From CALLCD01 sp039196965 (GTDB lineage Bacteria > Pseudomonadota > Alphaproteobacteria > Caulobacterales > Hyphomonadaceae), in NCBI GenBank assembly GCA_039196965.1, contig JBCCUK010000020.1, positions 16,364 to 80,363 of the forward strand: a stretch of DNA of 64,000 nt, read 5' to 3'. This document shows positions 1 to 7,605 of this stretch, piece by piece. The position numbers and the translations under genes are program-made. The notes beneath the pieces were generated by a model. That model had not been told where the DNA came from and ran no database searches. It was given only the letters and a program-made list of their open reading frames with translations. Numbering within the stretch: the first letter of the stretch is position 1; the number at the start of each line of letters is the position of its first letter.

Positions 1-11
1 GAGCTTTCAAC

Positions 12-524
12 TTATTCAAAATCGCTGGGGAGCACGTCGGGCGGGCTGTTGTCCATATCAAGGAGTAGTTTCCAGCGGCCATCGTCCTGTCGCCGGTAAA
101 CGAGGGTGACGCGGCCAGTTGGCCCTGGCGCGTTCACTCCCTTCGGCGGTTGAAAATAATACTTGCCCAGAAGTAGACCCATATCACCGGAGACAAAGGC
201 CTTTTCCTCCTTGAAAAGGAGTTTTCCACGATTGTTGGCAAAGCCTGCAGCGTAGCGGGCGCGTATCTCATCAAGATTTGTCAGTAATGGGGCTGTTGCG
301 CCCGCGTAAATGCTCTCAACTTCATAGAGTGCCATCAGGGCATCTATGTCCTTGGCATTATACGCTGTGAGCCAGGCTGCCAAATTGGCGCGTATGGACC
401 CGAGATTCTCTCTCATCGTCTCGGAACCCTCTTTAAGGCTAGCCTGTGCAGACGAAAGGCCGACATTCCCCTGATAGGCCATGGCGGCCATCAGCAAGGA
501 GACAATGCTCAACAGTTTCCGCAT
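12..524 (-). CDS. Secreted SnoaL/NTF2-like (DUF4440-type) protein
   Basis: A 170-residue protein with an N-terminal hydrophobic signal peptide (about residues 1-27, ending SSAQA) followed by one NTF2-like fold of about 125 residues. The pattern is typical of DUF4440/SnoaL_3 proteins: a helical start (LAAWLTAYNAKDIDALMALYE), a central strand region, and a C-terminal strand pair ending DDGRWKLLLDMDNSPP. Members are ketosteroid-isomerase-like; most have no known substrate. It is probably periplasmic. It lies 18 bp downstream of fumC on the same strand, so it may be cotranscribed, but nothing links their functions. Family fairly sure, function unknown. Confidence 0.75.
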   Translation of the reverse strand: MRKLLSIVSLLMAAMAYQGNVGLSSAQASLKEGSETMRENLGSIRANLAAWLTAYNAKDIDALMALYEVESIYAGATAPLLTNLDEIRARYAAGFANNRGKLLFKEEKAFVSGDMGLLLGKYYFQPPKGVNAPGPTGRVTLVYRRQDDGRWKLLLDMDNSPPDVLPSDFE

Positions 525-542
525 AGCTAACCACTCACGCGC

Positions 543-1934
543 CTATTTCGGCCCAATCATATCCTCTGGCCGCACGACACGGTCATAGGTCTCGCTATCG
601 ACATAGCCAAGCGTTAGCGCGGCTTCTTTGAGGGTTGTGCCGTCCTTGTGCGCCTTCTTGGCAATCTCGGTCGCCTTGTCGTAGCCAATTGTTGGAGCAA
701 GGGCTGTGACGAGCATAAGAGAGCGGTTCATCAGCTCGGTGATGTTGTCCGTCCGCGCTTTGATCCCAACGACACATTTGTCAGAGAATGCCATGCAGCT
801 GTCGCTCAAGATCCGGATCGACTGGATCATATTGTAAGCCATCACCGGCTTGTAGACATTCAGTTCAAAATGGCCCTGCGATCCTGCGACGGTCATGGTT
901 GTGTGGTTTCCCATTACCTGTGAGCAGACCATGGTCAGTGCTTCGCACTGGGTCGGATTCACCTTGCCGGGCATGATGGAGGAGCCGGGCTCATTTTCAG
1001 GTAAGGCCAGTTCGCCGAGGCCGGAGCGCGGCCCGGAGCCCAAAAACCGAATATCGTTGGCGATCTTGAAAAGAGATGCGGCCACCGTGTTCAGAGCACC
1101 GTGGGCGGACACAAAAGCGTCGTGGGCGGCCAGGGCTTCAAACTTATTCGGTGCGGTTACGAAGGGCAGTTCGGTATATGCGGCGACCTCCTCTGCAAAA
1201 GCCTCAGCAAAGCCGGGCTTGGTGTTGAGGCCCGTACCGACCGCTGTGCCGCCCTGAGCGAGCGGGTAGAGGTATTCAAGACCTTCCTTCACCCGGCGAA
1301 TGCCGAGGTCCATCTGCGCAACATAGCCAGAGAACTCCTGGCCAAGGGTCAGCGGGGTCGCATCCTGAGTATGCGTTCGGCCGATCTTGATGATGTCTTT
1401 GAAGCTCTCTGCCTTGTCGTTCAGCGCATTCCGCAAATATTGTAGCGCAGGCAGCAGGCAGTGCACGATTTCCTCGGCCGCAGAGATGTGCATGGCGGTT
1501 GGGAACGTATCATTTGAGCTTTGCGAACGGTTGCAATGGTCGTTCGGGTGCACAGGATCTTTCGATCCGATCACGCCGCCCATGATCTCGATTGCCCGGT
1601 TGGAGACAACCTCGTTGGAATTCATGTTCGATTGCGTGCCGGAGCCCGTCTGCCAGACAGAGAGTGGAAAATGATCATCAAGTTTGTTTTCGGCCACTTC
1701 CGAGGCTGCCTGTACGATCGCATCGGCAATATCCGCCTCGATATTGTCCATTCGCCTGTTCGCAAGTGCTGCAGAACGCTTGATGATGCCCAAGGCGCGA
1801 ATCACTGCCGCAGGCATGGTTTCGTTACCAATTGGGAAGTTTATCAGCGAGCGCGCCGTTTGAGCGCCAAAATACCGGTCTGCGGGCACTTCCAACGGCC
1901 CAAAGCTATCGGTTTCGGTTCGTGTCTCTATCAT
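543..1934 (-). CDS. fumC: Class II fumarate hydratase
   Basis: Catalyses reversible hydration of fumarate to L-malate in the TCA cycle; a soluble, iron-free homotetramer in the cytoplasm. The family signature GSSIMPGKVNP lies near residue 316 and carries the mobile catalytic loop. Further fumarase blocks are TQSNMNSNEV (near 100), GRTHTQDATPLTLGQE (near 187) and GGTAVGTGLN. The length of about 463 residues is normal for FumC, and the TQSNMN and GTGLN blocks fit fumarase better than aspartase or argininosuccinate lyase. I place the start at the ATG at 1934; an upstream in-frame TTG at 1946 would add only MHNN. No defects are visible. Confidence 0.97.
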   Translation of the reverse strand: MIETRTETDSFGPLEVPADRYFGAQTARSLINFPIGNETMPAAVIRALGIIKRSAALANRRMDNIEADIADAIVQAASEVAENKLDDHFPLSVWQTGSGTQSNMNSNEVVSNRAIEIMGGVIGSKDPVHPNDHCNRSQSSNDTFPTAMHISAAEEIVHCLLPALQYLRNALNDKAESFKDIIKIGRTHTQDATPLTLGQEFSGYVAQMDLGIRRVKEGLEYLYPLAQGGTAVGTGLNTKPGFAEAFAEEVAAYTELPFVTAPNKFEALAAHDAFVSAHGALNTVAASLFKIANDIRFLGSGPRSGLGELALPENEPGSSIMPGKVNPTQCEALTMVCSQVMGNHTTMTVAGSQGHFELNVYKPVMAYNMIQSIRILSDSCMAFSDKCVVGIKARTDNITELMNRSLMLVTALAPTIGYDKATEIAKKAHKDGTTLKEAALTLGYVDSETYDRVVRPEDMIGPK

Positions 1935-2099
1935 GTTATTATGCAATCCCTATTTGTAATGCCTGGATCGATTTGATCCCTCTCTAATTGGGAAAAAGCC
2001 ATACGGCTAGGGCGTTTAATTCGCGCTTCTGCGACAGGGCGGACACTTGCTCTTTTGCGTTGCGACCTAAATAGAAGAGGAGGTTATCAGGAGCGGCCT

Positions 2100-3164
2100 A
2101 TGCCCGACACCGAAACGATCGCCCCACCGGACGTCGAACTCGATGATCCGAATTTCGATTGCCGAAGTGTTCCCTTCGATAAGACGGGCCTTTTACTGGT
2201 AAATCTTGGCACACCGGATGGTACTGATTACTGGTCCATGCGGCGATATCTTTCCGAATTTCTGTCTGACCCTCGCGTCATCGAAATCCCCATGTTTGCC
2301 TGGCAGCCGCTACTTCAGGGGATCATCTTGTCTATCCGCCCATCAAAATCCGGTGAGGCATACAAGAAAATCTGGATGAACGACATCGATAAGTCGCCGC
2401 TCCTTTATTTTACCGAAGAGCAGACCCGGAAGCTTAATGAGCGGATTGGTTCAGACGATCTGATCGTCGATTTCGCCATGCGTTATGGCAATCCCTCAAT
2501 GGAGAGCAAAATAGAGGCGCTGAAGAAGCGCGGCTGCGAGCGGATCGCTGTTCTTGCCCTCTATCCGCAATACTCCGCTGCGACCATGGCAACGGTCTAT
2601 GACAAGACCTTCAAGCTGCTCAAGAAAATGCGTTGGCAGCCATCGGTTCGGACTGTGCCGCCATTTTATAGCAATACAGCCTACATTGAAGCCTTGTCCA
2701 ATTCGCTTCAGCGTCAGATCGATGCGCTGGACTTCGATCCGCAGGTCGTGCTGCTGTCCTATCATGGCATTCCAAAGCTATGCGTCAGCAAGGGCGATCC
2801 CTATCACTGCCACTGTCTGGAGACGACGAGAATGGTGCGCGAATATCTCGGCTGGCCGGACAGCTATTGTCGCACAACATTCCAGTCCCGTTTCGGACCC
2901 CAAGAATGGTTGCAGCCCTATACGGATGAAACACTGGAGGCTCTTCCGGGCGATGGGATCACGCGCGTTGCCGTTGCTGCTCCCGCCTTCATCTCCGACT
3001 GTGTTGAGACACTGGAAGAAATCGCCATTGAGGGCAAAGAAGAGTTCATGGAGGCGGGTGGCGAGCAATTTGCGACTCTCGAATGCCTGAACGATTCCGA
3101 TGAGTGTATCGACGTGCTTGAGGCCCTTGCCCGTAAGGAGCTTGCGGGCTGGGCCAGCGTGTAG
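2100..3164 (+). CDS. hemH: Ferrochelatase
   Basis: Inserts Fe2+ into protoporphyrin IX, the last step of protoheme synthesis. The start at 2100 (MPDTETIAPP) is preceded by AGGAG at good spacing; an in-frame TTG at 2055 would add 15 unlikely residues. Motifs seen are LLLVNLGTPDG near residue 33, the metal-site block LSYHGIPKLCV near 220, a Cys-rich turn PYHCHC just after it, FQSRFGPQEWLQPYTDETL, and the acidic active-site segment PAFISDCVETLEEIAIEG. The cysteine-rich turn resembles alphaproteobacterial ferrochelatases, some of which carry a [2Fe-2S] cluster; that is a possibility, not something shown here. It converges on mipA with a 2 bp gap. Confidence 0.95.
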   Translation: MPDTETIAPPDVELDDPNFDCRSVPFDKTGLLLVNLGTPDGTDYWSMRRYLSEFLSDPRVIEIPMFAWQPLLQGIILSIRPSKSGEAYKKIWMNDIDKSPLLYFTEEQTRKLNERIGSDDLIVDFAMRYGNPSMESKIEALKKRGCERIAVLALYPQYSAATMATVYDKTFKLLKKMRWQPSVRTVPPFYSNTAYIEALSNSLQRQIDALDFDPQVVLLSYHGIPKLCVSKGDPYHCHCLETTRMVREYLGWPDSYCRTTFQSRFGPQEWLQPYTDETLEALPGDGITRVAVAAPAFISDCVETLEEIAIEGKEEFMEAGGEQFATLECLNDSDECIDVLEALARKELAGWASV

Positions 3165-3166
3165 CG

Positions 3167-3976
3167 TCAGAACCTGTAGAACAGCCCCGCTCCGAAGAAG
3201 ACCTGATCTTCTGATCCAACTTCATTGACGATGGAACTGTCGGCAGCATCGCCCAGCAGCCTGTTATAGGCGACTCGTGAGAAAACGCCCCAGCGCTCCG
3301 AGAAGGACAGGATGGAAAATGCTTCCAAGCCGATATCGCGAGCGCCCCCGCCGGCATCGAATTTGCTGATGCCGGATAGGTCTGCGGCGGCTGCATCTAC
3401 TGAGAAATATGTGTTGAAATAGTCTCCCGTGGCAAAGCTCGCATTTGCCGCCACACCTATCCTCAACATGCGGTTTACTGCGAAGAAGTACTCCAACTCG
3501 CCATCGATAGTCAGCCCGCTATGGGTTCCGAGCACGTCGTGGCGCACTGTCGTGGTTCCGGTCAGCGTACCTTCCTTCAGTGACCCAAATGCTATGCGAA
3601 AGCCGGCAAAGCCGCCAAGCTCAACCGCGGCATCAATGCTCGGAAGCGCTGTCACCTGCTCAGTATCTATGAAATCGTCATTTCGTGGAAGTACAACGCC
3701 GAATGCTGGACCAGCGCGCCATATAGGATGGGGTAACAGATCCACTCTGCCTTCCAGCCCTTCCAGCTCTATCTCTCTGTCGAACAGGGAAAACCGGGAG
3801 ACAATAAGGGGAACCGGTCGCAGACGCTCTGCCCCCTCAAACTCCGGTAGGGCCGCCGCACCAACCACAAGGAAAGATTGGCCAGTATTGTTCGGATTTC
3901 CATCGGGCTGAGCTAGGGCGGATAAGAATGCGTTGACAAAGGAAAGGATGAGTACGGCGAACAACCGGTTTAGCAT
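3167..3976 (-). CDS. MipA/OmpV family outer-membrane protein
   Basis: About 269 residues: a cleavable signal peptide (MLNRLFAVLILSFVNAFLSALA), then a beta-strand-rich sequence typical of MipA/OmpV barrels. It ends VFFGAGLFYRF, with a C-terminal aromatic residue as expected for BAM-dependent insertion. MipA was described as a murein-hydrolase scaffold in E. coli, but most homologues are simply outer-membrane barrels. I start at the ATG at 3976, which has GGAG 8 bases upstream; a TTG at 3991 would overlap that site. A 16 bp near-palindrome sits about 32 bp upstream and recurs in front of the neighbouring marR gene, so this gene is probably controlled by that regulator. Confidence 0.8.
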   Translation of the reverse strand: MLNRLFAVLILSFVNAFLSALAQPDGNPNNTGQSFLVVGAAALPEFEGAERLRPVPLIVSRFSLFDREIELEGLEGRVDLLPHPIWRAGPAFGVVLPRNDDFIDTEQVTALPSIDAAVELGGFAGFRIAFGSLKEGTLTGTTTVRHDVLGTHSGLTIDGELEYFFAVNRMLRIGVAANASFATGDYFNTYFSVDAAAADLSGISKFDAGGGARDIGLEAFSILSFSERWGVFSRVAYNRLLGDAADSSIVNEVGSEDQVFFGAGLFYRF

Positions 3977-4007
3977 TCGAGTGGTCTCCAAAAGCGCTTA
4001 GATTATA

Positions 4008-4023
4008 ACTTGCATATACAAGT
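4008..4023. promoter_or_regulatory. Predicted MarR operator upstream of mipA
   Basis: The site reads ACTTGCATATACAAGT, with 5 bp inverted arms ACTTG/CAAGT around an AT-rich 6 bp centre. The 14-base core TTGCATATACAAGT recurs on the opposite strand just before marR (4509-4524). The size and symmetry fit a MarR-family dimer site. It lies 32 bp upstream of the mipA ATG, where it could overlap a promoter. Confidence 0.6.
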
Positions 4024-4065
4024 ATATTTCTAACGCTTCGGTTCAAACAGATTTCTGCATGGGGA

Positions 4066-4488
4066 CTAGGCTAACGCCCGAATTGCCTCTTTAAGCGTTG
4101 CCCATTCAGCCGAGCTGAGATCCTTCAGGGTTGCCGCCTGGGCTTTTTCCCACAAGGGCAATGCCGTTTTCAGGACAGATTTTCCCTCATCTGTTATCGA
4201 TATCAGTTTTACCCGGCCGTCCTCTTTGTGGGCATTTCGGACCACTAGTTGGCGATGAATAAGAGGTTTCAAATTGCGTGTGAGCGTGCTGACATCCATG
4301 CCCATAGCATCGGCCAGTCGTGTCTGCGGAAGTGACCCGGCTTTGCTTATCGCGACAAGGGCTGTGAATTGAAAAGAGGATAGATTTACGGGGCGCAGGG
4401 CTTGCTCGAACCGCCTTGTCACCATGCGGCTTGCCCGTCGCAAGTTAAATGCCGCGCAGCTTGAAGCAACCAACTCGAGATCAGCCAT
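4066..4488 (-). CDS. MarR family transcriptional regulator
   Basis: A 140-residue winged-helix regulator. The recognition region LPQTRLADAMGMDVSTLTRNLKPLI lies in the middle, followed by the wing (RNAHKEDGRVKLISITDEGK), in the order and length normal for MarR. These are dimeric repressors relieved by small ligands, often phenolics or oxidants. It starts at the ATG at 4488, 21 bp from an ACTTG-type inverted repeat that is also found before mipA, so autoregulation plus control of mipA is the simplest reading. The ligand cannot be inferred. It is transcribed away from the RusA-like gene. Confidence 0.9.
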   Translation of the reverse strand: MADLELVASSCAAFNLRRASRMVTRRFEQALRPVNLSSFQFTALVAISKAGSLPQTRLADAMGMDVSTLTRNLKPLIHRQLVVRNAHKEDGRVKLISITDEGKSVLKTALPLWEKAQAATLKDLSSAEWATLKEAIRALA

Positions 4489-4508
4489 GAATGCGTTCTA
4501 GCACAGGC

Positions 4509-4524
4509 ACTTGTATATGCAAAT
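4509..4524. promoter_or_regulatory. Predicted MarR operator upstream of marR
   Basis: The site reads ACTTGTATATGCAAAT, the reverse complement of the core seen at 4008-4023 with one end base changed. It lies 21 bp before the marR ATG and about 70 bp before the divergent RusA-like gene, so it could affect both. Confidence 0.6.
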
Positions 4525-4591
4525 TTTCTCCGATTTGCCGAAGTGCAGACCGGCGCTTTTCCATCCGGTGAAGGTCGGGCAGTAAGCCCGG

Positions 4592-4948
4592 ATGGATGAT
4601 ACTTGGACACGTCGAAACAAAACGGCTGCCCGCATCACAGAAGATGGTGCTCTGGAGGTTCGCTGCATTGGTCTCACCACCCAGGCGAAGTACTACAAGA
4701 CCCATCTGCGCGAGTTTTTTCGGAAGGACTTTCAGCGCCTCCGTCCGGGATATGGGGAATACTACGTTCACATCGTTATGGAGTATACTGGCGATGCGCC
4801 GTGGATGGATCTCGACAATCTTGCCAAGGCGCTTCTCGATGCGCTCACCGGCAATGTCTTTGAAGATGACCATCAGGTTGCCCGGCTGCTGGTTGAGCGC
4901 CGCGTCGGCGAGCGCGAAGGTATCTGGCTGAGAGCTGAAGAGATCTGA
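4592..4948 (+). CDS. RusA-like Holliday junction resolvase
   Basis: A 118-residue protein with the RusA signature DLDNLAKALLDALTGNVF followed by EDDHQV near residues 75-95. These conserved acidic residues bind Mg2+ in the dimeric resolvase, and the length is normal for RusA (about 120). RusA cuts four-way DNA junctions and is usually carried by prophages or their remnants. Here it stands alone: no other phage gene lies nearby, the left neighbour is a divergent MarR regulator and the right is a TauD-type dioxygenase. A long opposite-strand frame covers the same region but lacks any family motif. Family call good; a resident role is inference. Confidence 0.78.
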   Translation: MDDTWTRRNKTAARITEDGALEVRCIGLTTQAKYYKTHLREFFRKDFQRLRPGYGEYYVHIVMEYTGDAPWMDLDNLAKALLDALTGNVFEDDHQVARLLVERRVGEREGIWLRAEEI

Positions 4949-5014
4949 CACGCCTCTTGCCAAAACCCCTTTCGTCGCTGACACTCTCATCTGGCATGTG
5001 AAAGGGATATCGCA

Positions 5015-5848
5015 ATGTCAGATCTACGCTTCGAAAAGGCGAGCGATGCCGTCGGCATCTTCGCCCACGGTGTTCAACTCAAAGACCTTTCCGATCAGGA
5101 CTTCGCCGCCATCAAAGATGCGTTCTTTGAGCATGGTGTCGTCTTTTTCCGCGACCAATATATGACACCGGATGATCATGTCGCCTTCGCTCGCAGATGG
5201 GCAGATATCGATATCAATCGCTTCTTTACGCCGTTGGATACGCACCCTGAAATAGCCATTGTTCTGAAAGAACCGCATCAGAAATCAAATATTGGTGGTG
5301 GTTGGCACACCGATCATTCCTATGATCAGATCCCGGCTATGGGGTCCATTCTGCGTGCGATCGATCTCCCGGAGACGGGCGGCGACACGCTGTTCGCGTC
5401 CATGCAGGCGGCTTATGATGCCTTGGATCAGGAGGCGAAGGACCAGATTGAGCCGTTGAAGGCTCGCCACTCCAGCCGCCACATCTTCGGAGCAGGGGCG
5501 GCGGAGGCCGAGGCTGTCGGCGACCGGTTCGCCAATGCCGATAAAGCAACACAAGACGCTATTCATCCAATCGCTTTGGCTCACCCTGAAACAGGTCGAA
5601 AATGTATCTATGTAAACGCTGCGTTTACGACCGGCATCGTCGGAGTGCCAGATGATGAAGCACAAGCATTGCTACAGCAACTCTACGCACACTGTGTCCA
5701 GCCTGAATTCGCCTATCGTTTTCAATGGGAGCCAGGCTCCATCGCCATGTGGGACAATCGATCAACCTGGCATTGGGCCATGAACGATTACCATGGCCAG
5801 CGTCGATATATGCACCGCATTACTCTTAAGGGCGTGCCGCTATATTAG
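5015..5848 (+). CDS. TauD/TfdA family Fe(II)/2-oxoglutarate dioxygenase
   Basis: A 277-residue cytoplasmic non-heme iron oxygenase. The iron-binding facial triad is visible: HTD in GGGWHTDHSYDQ (near residue 97), and the distal histidine in RSTWHWAM near 252. The 2-oxoglutarate-binding arginine follows in YMHRITL near 266. The segment ETGGDTLFASMQAAYDAL is typical of TauD and TfdA. These enzymes hydroxylate substrates such as taurine, alkyl sulfates or aryloxyacetates; the substrate here cannot be read. RBS AAAGGGA precedes the start. Its 3' end overlaps the convergent sulfotransferase-like gene by 9 bp. Given that neighbour, a sulfur-containing substrate is tempting but unproved. Confidence 0.88.
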   Translation: MSDLRFEKASDAVGIFAHGVQLKDLSDQDFAAIKDAFFEHGVVFFRDQYMTPDDHVAFARRWADIDINRFFTPLDTHPEIAIVLKEPHQKSNIGGGWHTDHSYDQIPAMGSILRAIDLPETGGDTLFASMQAAYDALDQEAKDQIEPLKARHSSRHIFGAGAAEAEAVGDRFANADKATQDAIHPIALAHPETGRKCIYVNAAFTTGIVGVPDDEAQALLQQLYAHCVQPEFAYRFQWEPGSIAMWDNRSTWHWAMNDYHGQRRYMHRITLKGVPLY

Positions 5849-6577
5849 ACCGAGTTTATGCTTGGCGAGCATTTCATAATTCGGCAGGGCACGATCGCAA
5901 ACTAACTGAAGGTTTGGTGGCAAGTCGGGCAGATCGCTTGGTGCTGGCCCAAACCCAGTTGATTTAAGGACCGCATCGTACCAGTGGCTGGCCCAAACTC
6001 CGTCTTCCGGGCGGCCGCCAGCTTCCCAGCCGAGCATTGAAGATTCGAAATCAATCTCCAACTCGCTGCATAAGGCGCTCAGTATAGTTTCCGGTGTATT
6101 TAGTATATCGTCTGCATCAACAATAATTGGTGTGCTGTTTGTTCGCGCTCTCGCTTCGTGATAAAGCTCAGCCTGCTGAGGAAAGCCGATCGAATAGATG
6201 TCGGCCTTTTCCATTTTGCGAGCATAGGATGTAAGGACACGGGCCGGGTGGCGGATCAGGAAAACACTGGTGACCTGCTCCATCCAGTCGCGCGGAATAC
6301 CGTCCACCATATGGTGGGTCATCTGTTTCTGGTAGATCACCCGAGCCATCGCTGGACCCTCGCTCAACTGCCTGGCCACAGCATCAGCATCGGCGGAGTG
6401 CGCCGCCAGAATTTCATCCCGCATAGGGTGGTCGAGGCCGGTCAATTTCAGGAATGATGCGTAGAAGGGCTCGTCAATGCAAAGTGTGTCACTCCGCGCA
6501 CCGAAGCTTCGCATCATAGCCGTCGAAAGATTGCGCGGGCCTGACCATACAGCGATGCGCTTTGGTTTGGCAATCAT
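5840..6577 (-). CDS. P-loop sulfotransferase-like protein
   Basis: A 245-residue protein beginning with a nucleotide-binding loop in RIAVWSGPRNLSTAMMRSF (residues 8-26), which resembles the PAPS 5'-phosphosulfate loop of sulfotransferases. The second block IRHPARVLTSYARKM (near residue 107) matches the 3'-phosphate-binding strand-helix of that fold. It is often annotated loosely as a sulfotransferase or HAD-like protein. Its start codon overlaps the stop of the upstream aminotransferase (ATGA), so the two are translationally coupled. In plants I recall homologues of both fused in branched-chain-aminotransferase-like proteins, which suggests a shared reaction. The acceptor is unknown. Confidence 0.72.
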   Translation of the reverse strand: MIAKPKRIAVWSGPRNLSTAMMRSFGARSDTLCIDEPFYASFLKLTGLDHPMRDEILAAHSADADAVARQLSEGPAMARVIYQKQMTHHMVDGIPRDWMEQVTSVFLIRHPARVLTSYARKMEKADIYSIGFPQQAELYHEARARTNSTPIIVDADDILNTPETILSALCSELEIDFESSMLGWEAGGRPEDGVWASHWYDAVLKSTGFGPAPSDLPDLPPNLQLVCDRALPNYEMLAKHKLGLI

Positions 6578-7500
6578 CGGATTGGTGTCAGATTGTTTTG
6601 CACGTGCGCTTGATAGAGTTTTGATATGCGCTGGCTCACGGGACCGCTCAGTTCTCTGATTGTCCGTCCATCGACATCTCTAATTGGGCTCACACCGGCA
6701 AACGTCCCCGTAAGGAACGCCTCGTCCGCGGAGTAAACATCAAAAAGAGAGAACCGTTTCTCATAAGCGGGAATGCCAGCCTCTCGGCAAACTTGGAGGA
6801 TGTTCCCGCGCGTGATGCCGCCGAGACAATAGTCCGGCGGCGATGTCCAGACCTCACCATCTCTTACGATGAAGAAATGCGTCGAATTGCAAGTTGCCAC
6901 AAATCCGTCGGCGTCGAGCATCAGGGCTTCGTCGGCACCGGCCTTGTCGGCCTGAATACAGGCCAGGATGCAGTTCAGCTTTGAATGGGAGTTCAGCTTT
7001 TGATCCTGCTCGGCCGGGCCAGTGCGGCGGACGTGAACCGTGAAGAGCGATTGCCCCTTGGCGATCACCTCCGGCACGGGCGACTTGTACTCCGGAACGA
7101 TCACTGTAGTCGCCGGCGTTATGGTAAAGCGCGGCCCCTGATAGGGCGATTTCTTCACACCGCGCGTCACCATTAGTCGTACATGGACGCCGTCCGCCAT
7201 CTTATTGGCATTCAGGCAATCGAAAAGGCGTGAGGTCAGTGCTTCGCGGGTGAGGCCGATATCCATATCGATGGTCTTTGCGCCCGCGTAGAGCCGGTCG
7301 AGATGGGCGTCCAGAAAGGCCACCCCGCCCACCGTCACGCGCAGGCCTTCCCAAACGCCGTCCCCCAGGAGGAAGCCGGAATCGAATACCGAAACCGTCG
7401 CCTCTGAGCGATGCTTGAGTTCGCCATTGATCGAGATCAGAATATCCTTATTTCGCGGATCGTCCTGATAATCGTGCACACCGTGGAGATCTGTCGTCAT
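6574..7500 (-). CDS. Class IV PLP-dependent aminotransferase (BCAT/D-amino acid transaminase-like)
   Basis: A 308-residue fold-type IV aminotransferase. The PLP-binding lysine is predicted in LNSHSKLN near residue 174. Other family blocks are DSGFLLGDGVWEGLRV near the N-terminus, ADGFVATCNSTHFFIV, and the phosphate-binding GGITRGNILQVC. This group includes branched-chain amino acid aminotransferases, D-alanine transaminase and aminodeoxychorismate lyase, and sequence reading alone cannot separate them. It overlaps the downstream sulfotransferase-like gene by 4 bp, so its partner may act on its substrate or product. Length and motifs are intact. Confidence 0.85.
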   Translation of the reverse strand: MTTDLHGVHDYQDDPRNKDILISINGELKHRSEATVSVFDSGFLLGDGVWEGLRVTVGGVAFLDAHLDRLYAGAKTIDMDIGLTREALTSRLFDCLNANKMADGVHVRLMVTRGVKKSPYQGPRFTITPATTVIVPEYKSPVPEVIAKGQSLFTVHVRRTGPAEQDQKLNSHSKLNCILACIQADKAGADEALMLDADGFVATCNSTHFFIVRDGEVWTSPPDYCLGGITRGNILQVCREAGIPAYEKRFSLFDVYSADEAFLTGTFAGVSPIRDVDGRTIRELSGPVSQRISKLYQAHVQNNLTPIR

Positions 7501-7605
7501 TCCAAGGCGTTATCATTCGTTTCCGCTCAATTCAAACCATGACAGATGGGTGCCGGTGGACTATCGTCCCGCCAGCCGGATGAAAAAGTGACGGGAGAAG
7601 GCTGA

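Noticed and set aside
3989..4002. Second LacI-like site around AAGCGCTT before mipA
   Set aside because: Only about 7 of 10 positions match, and the nearby MarR-type dyad is a better explanation.
4481..4990. A 169-codon minus-strand frame over the RusA-like gene
   Set aside because: It shows no family motif, while the plus-strand frame carries the full RusA signature; it would also overlap the marR start.
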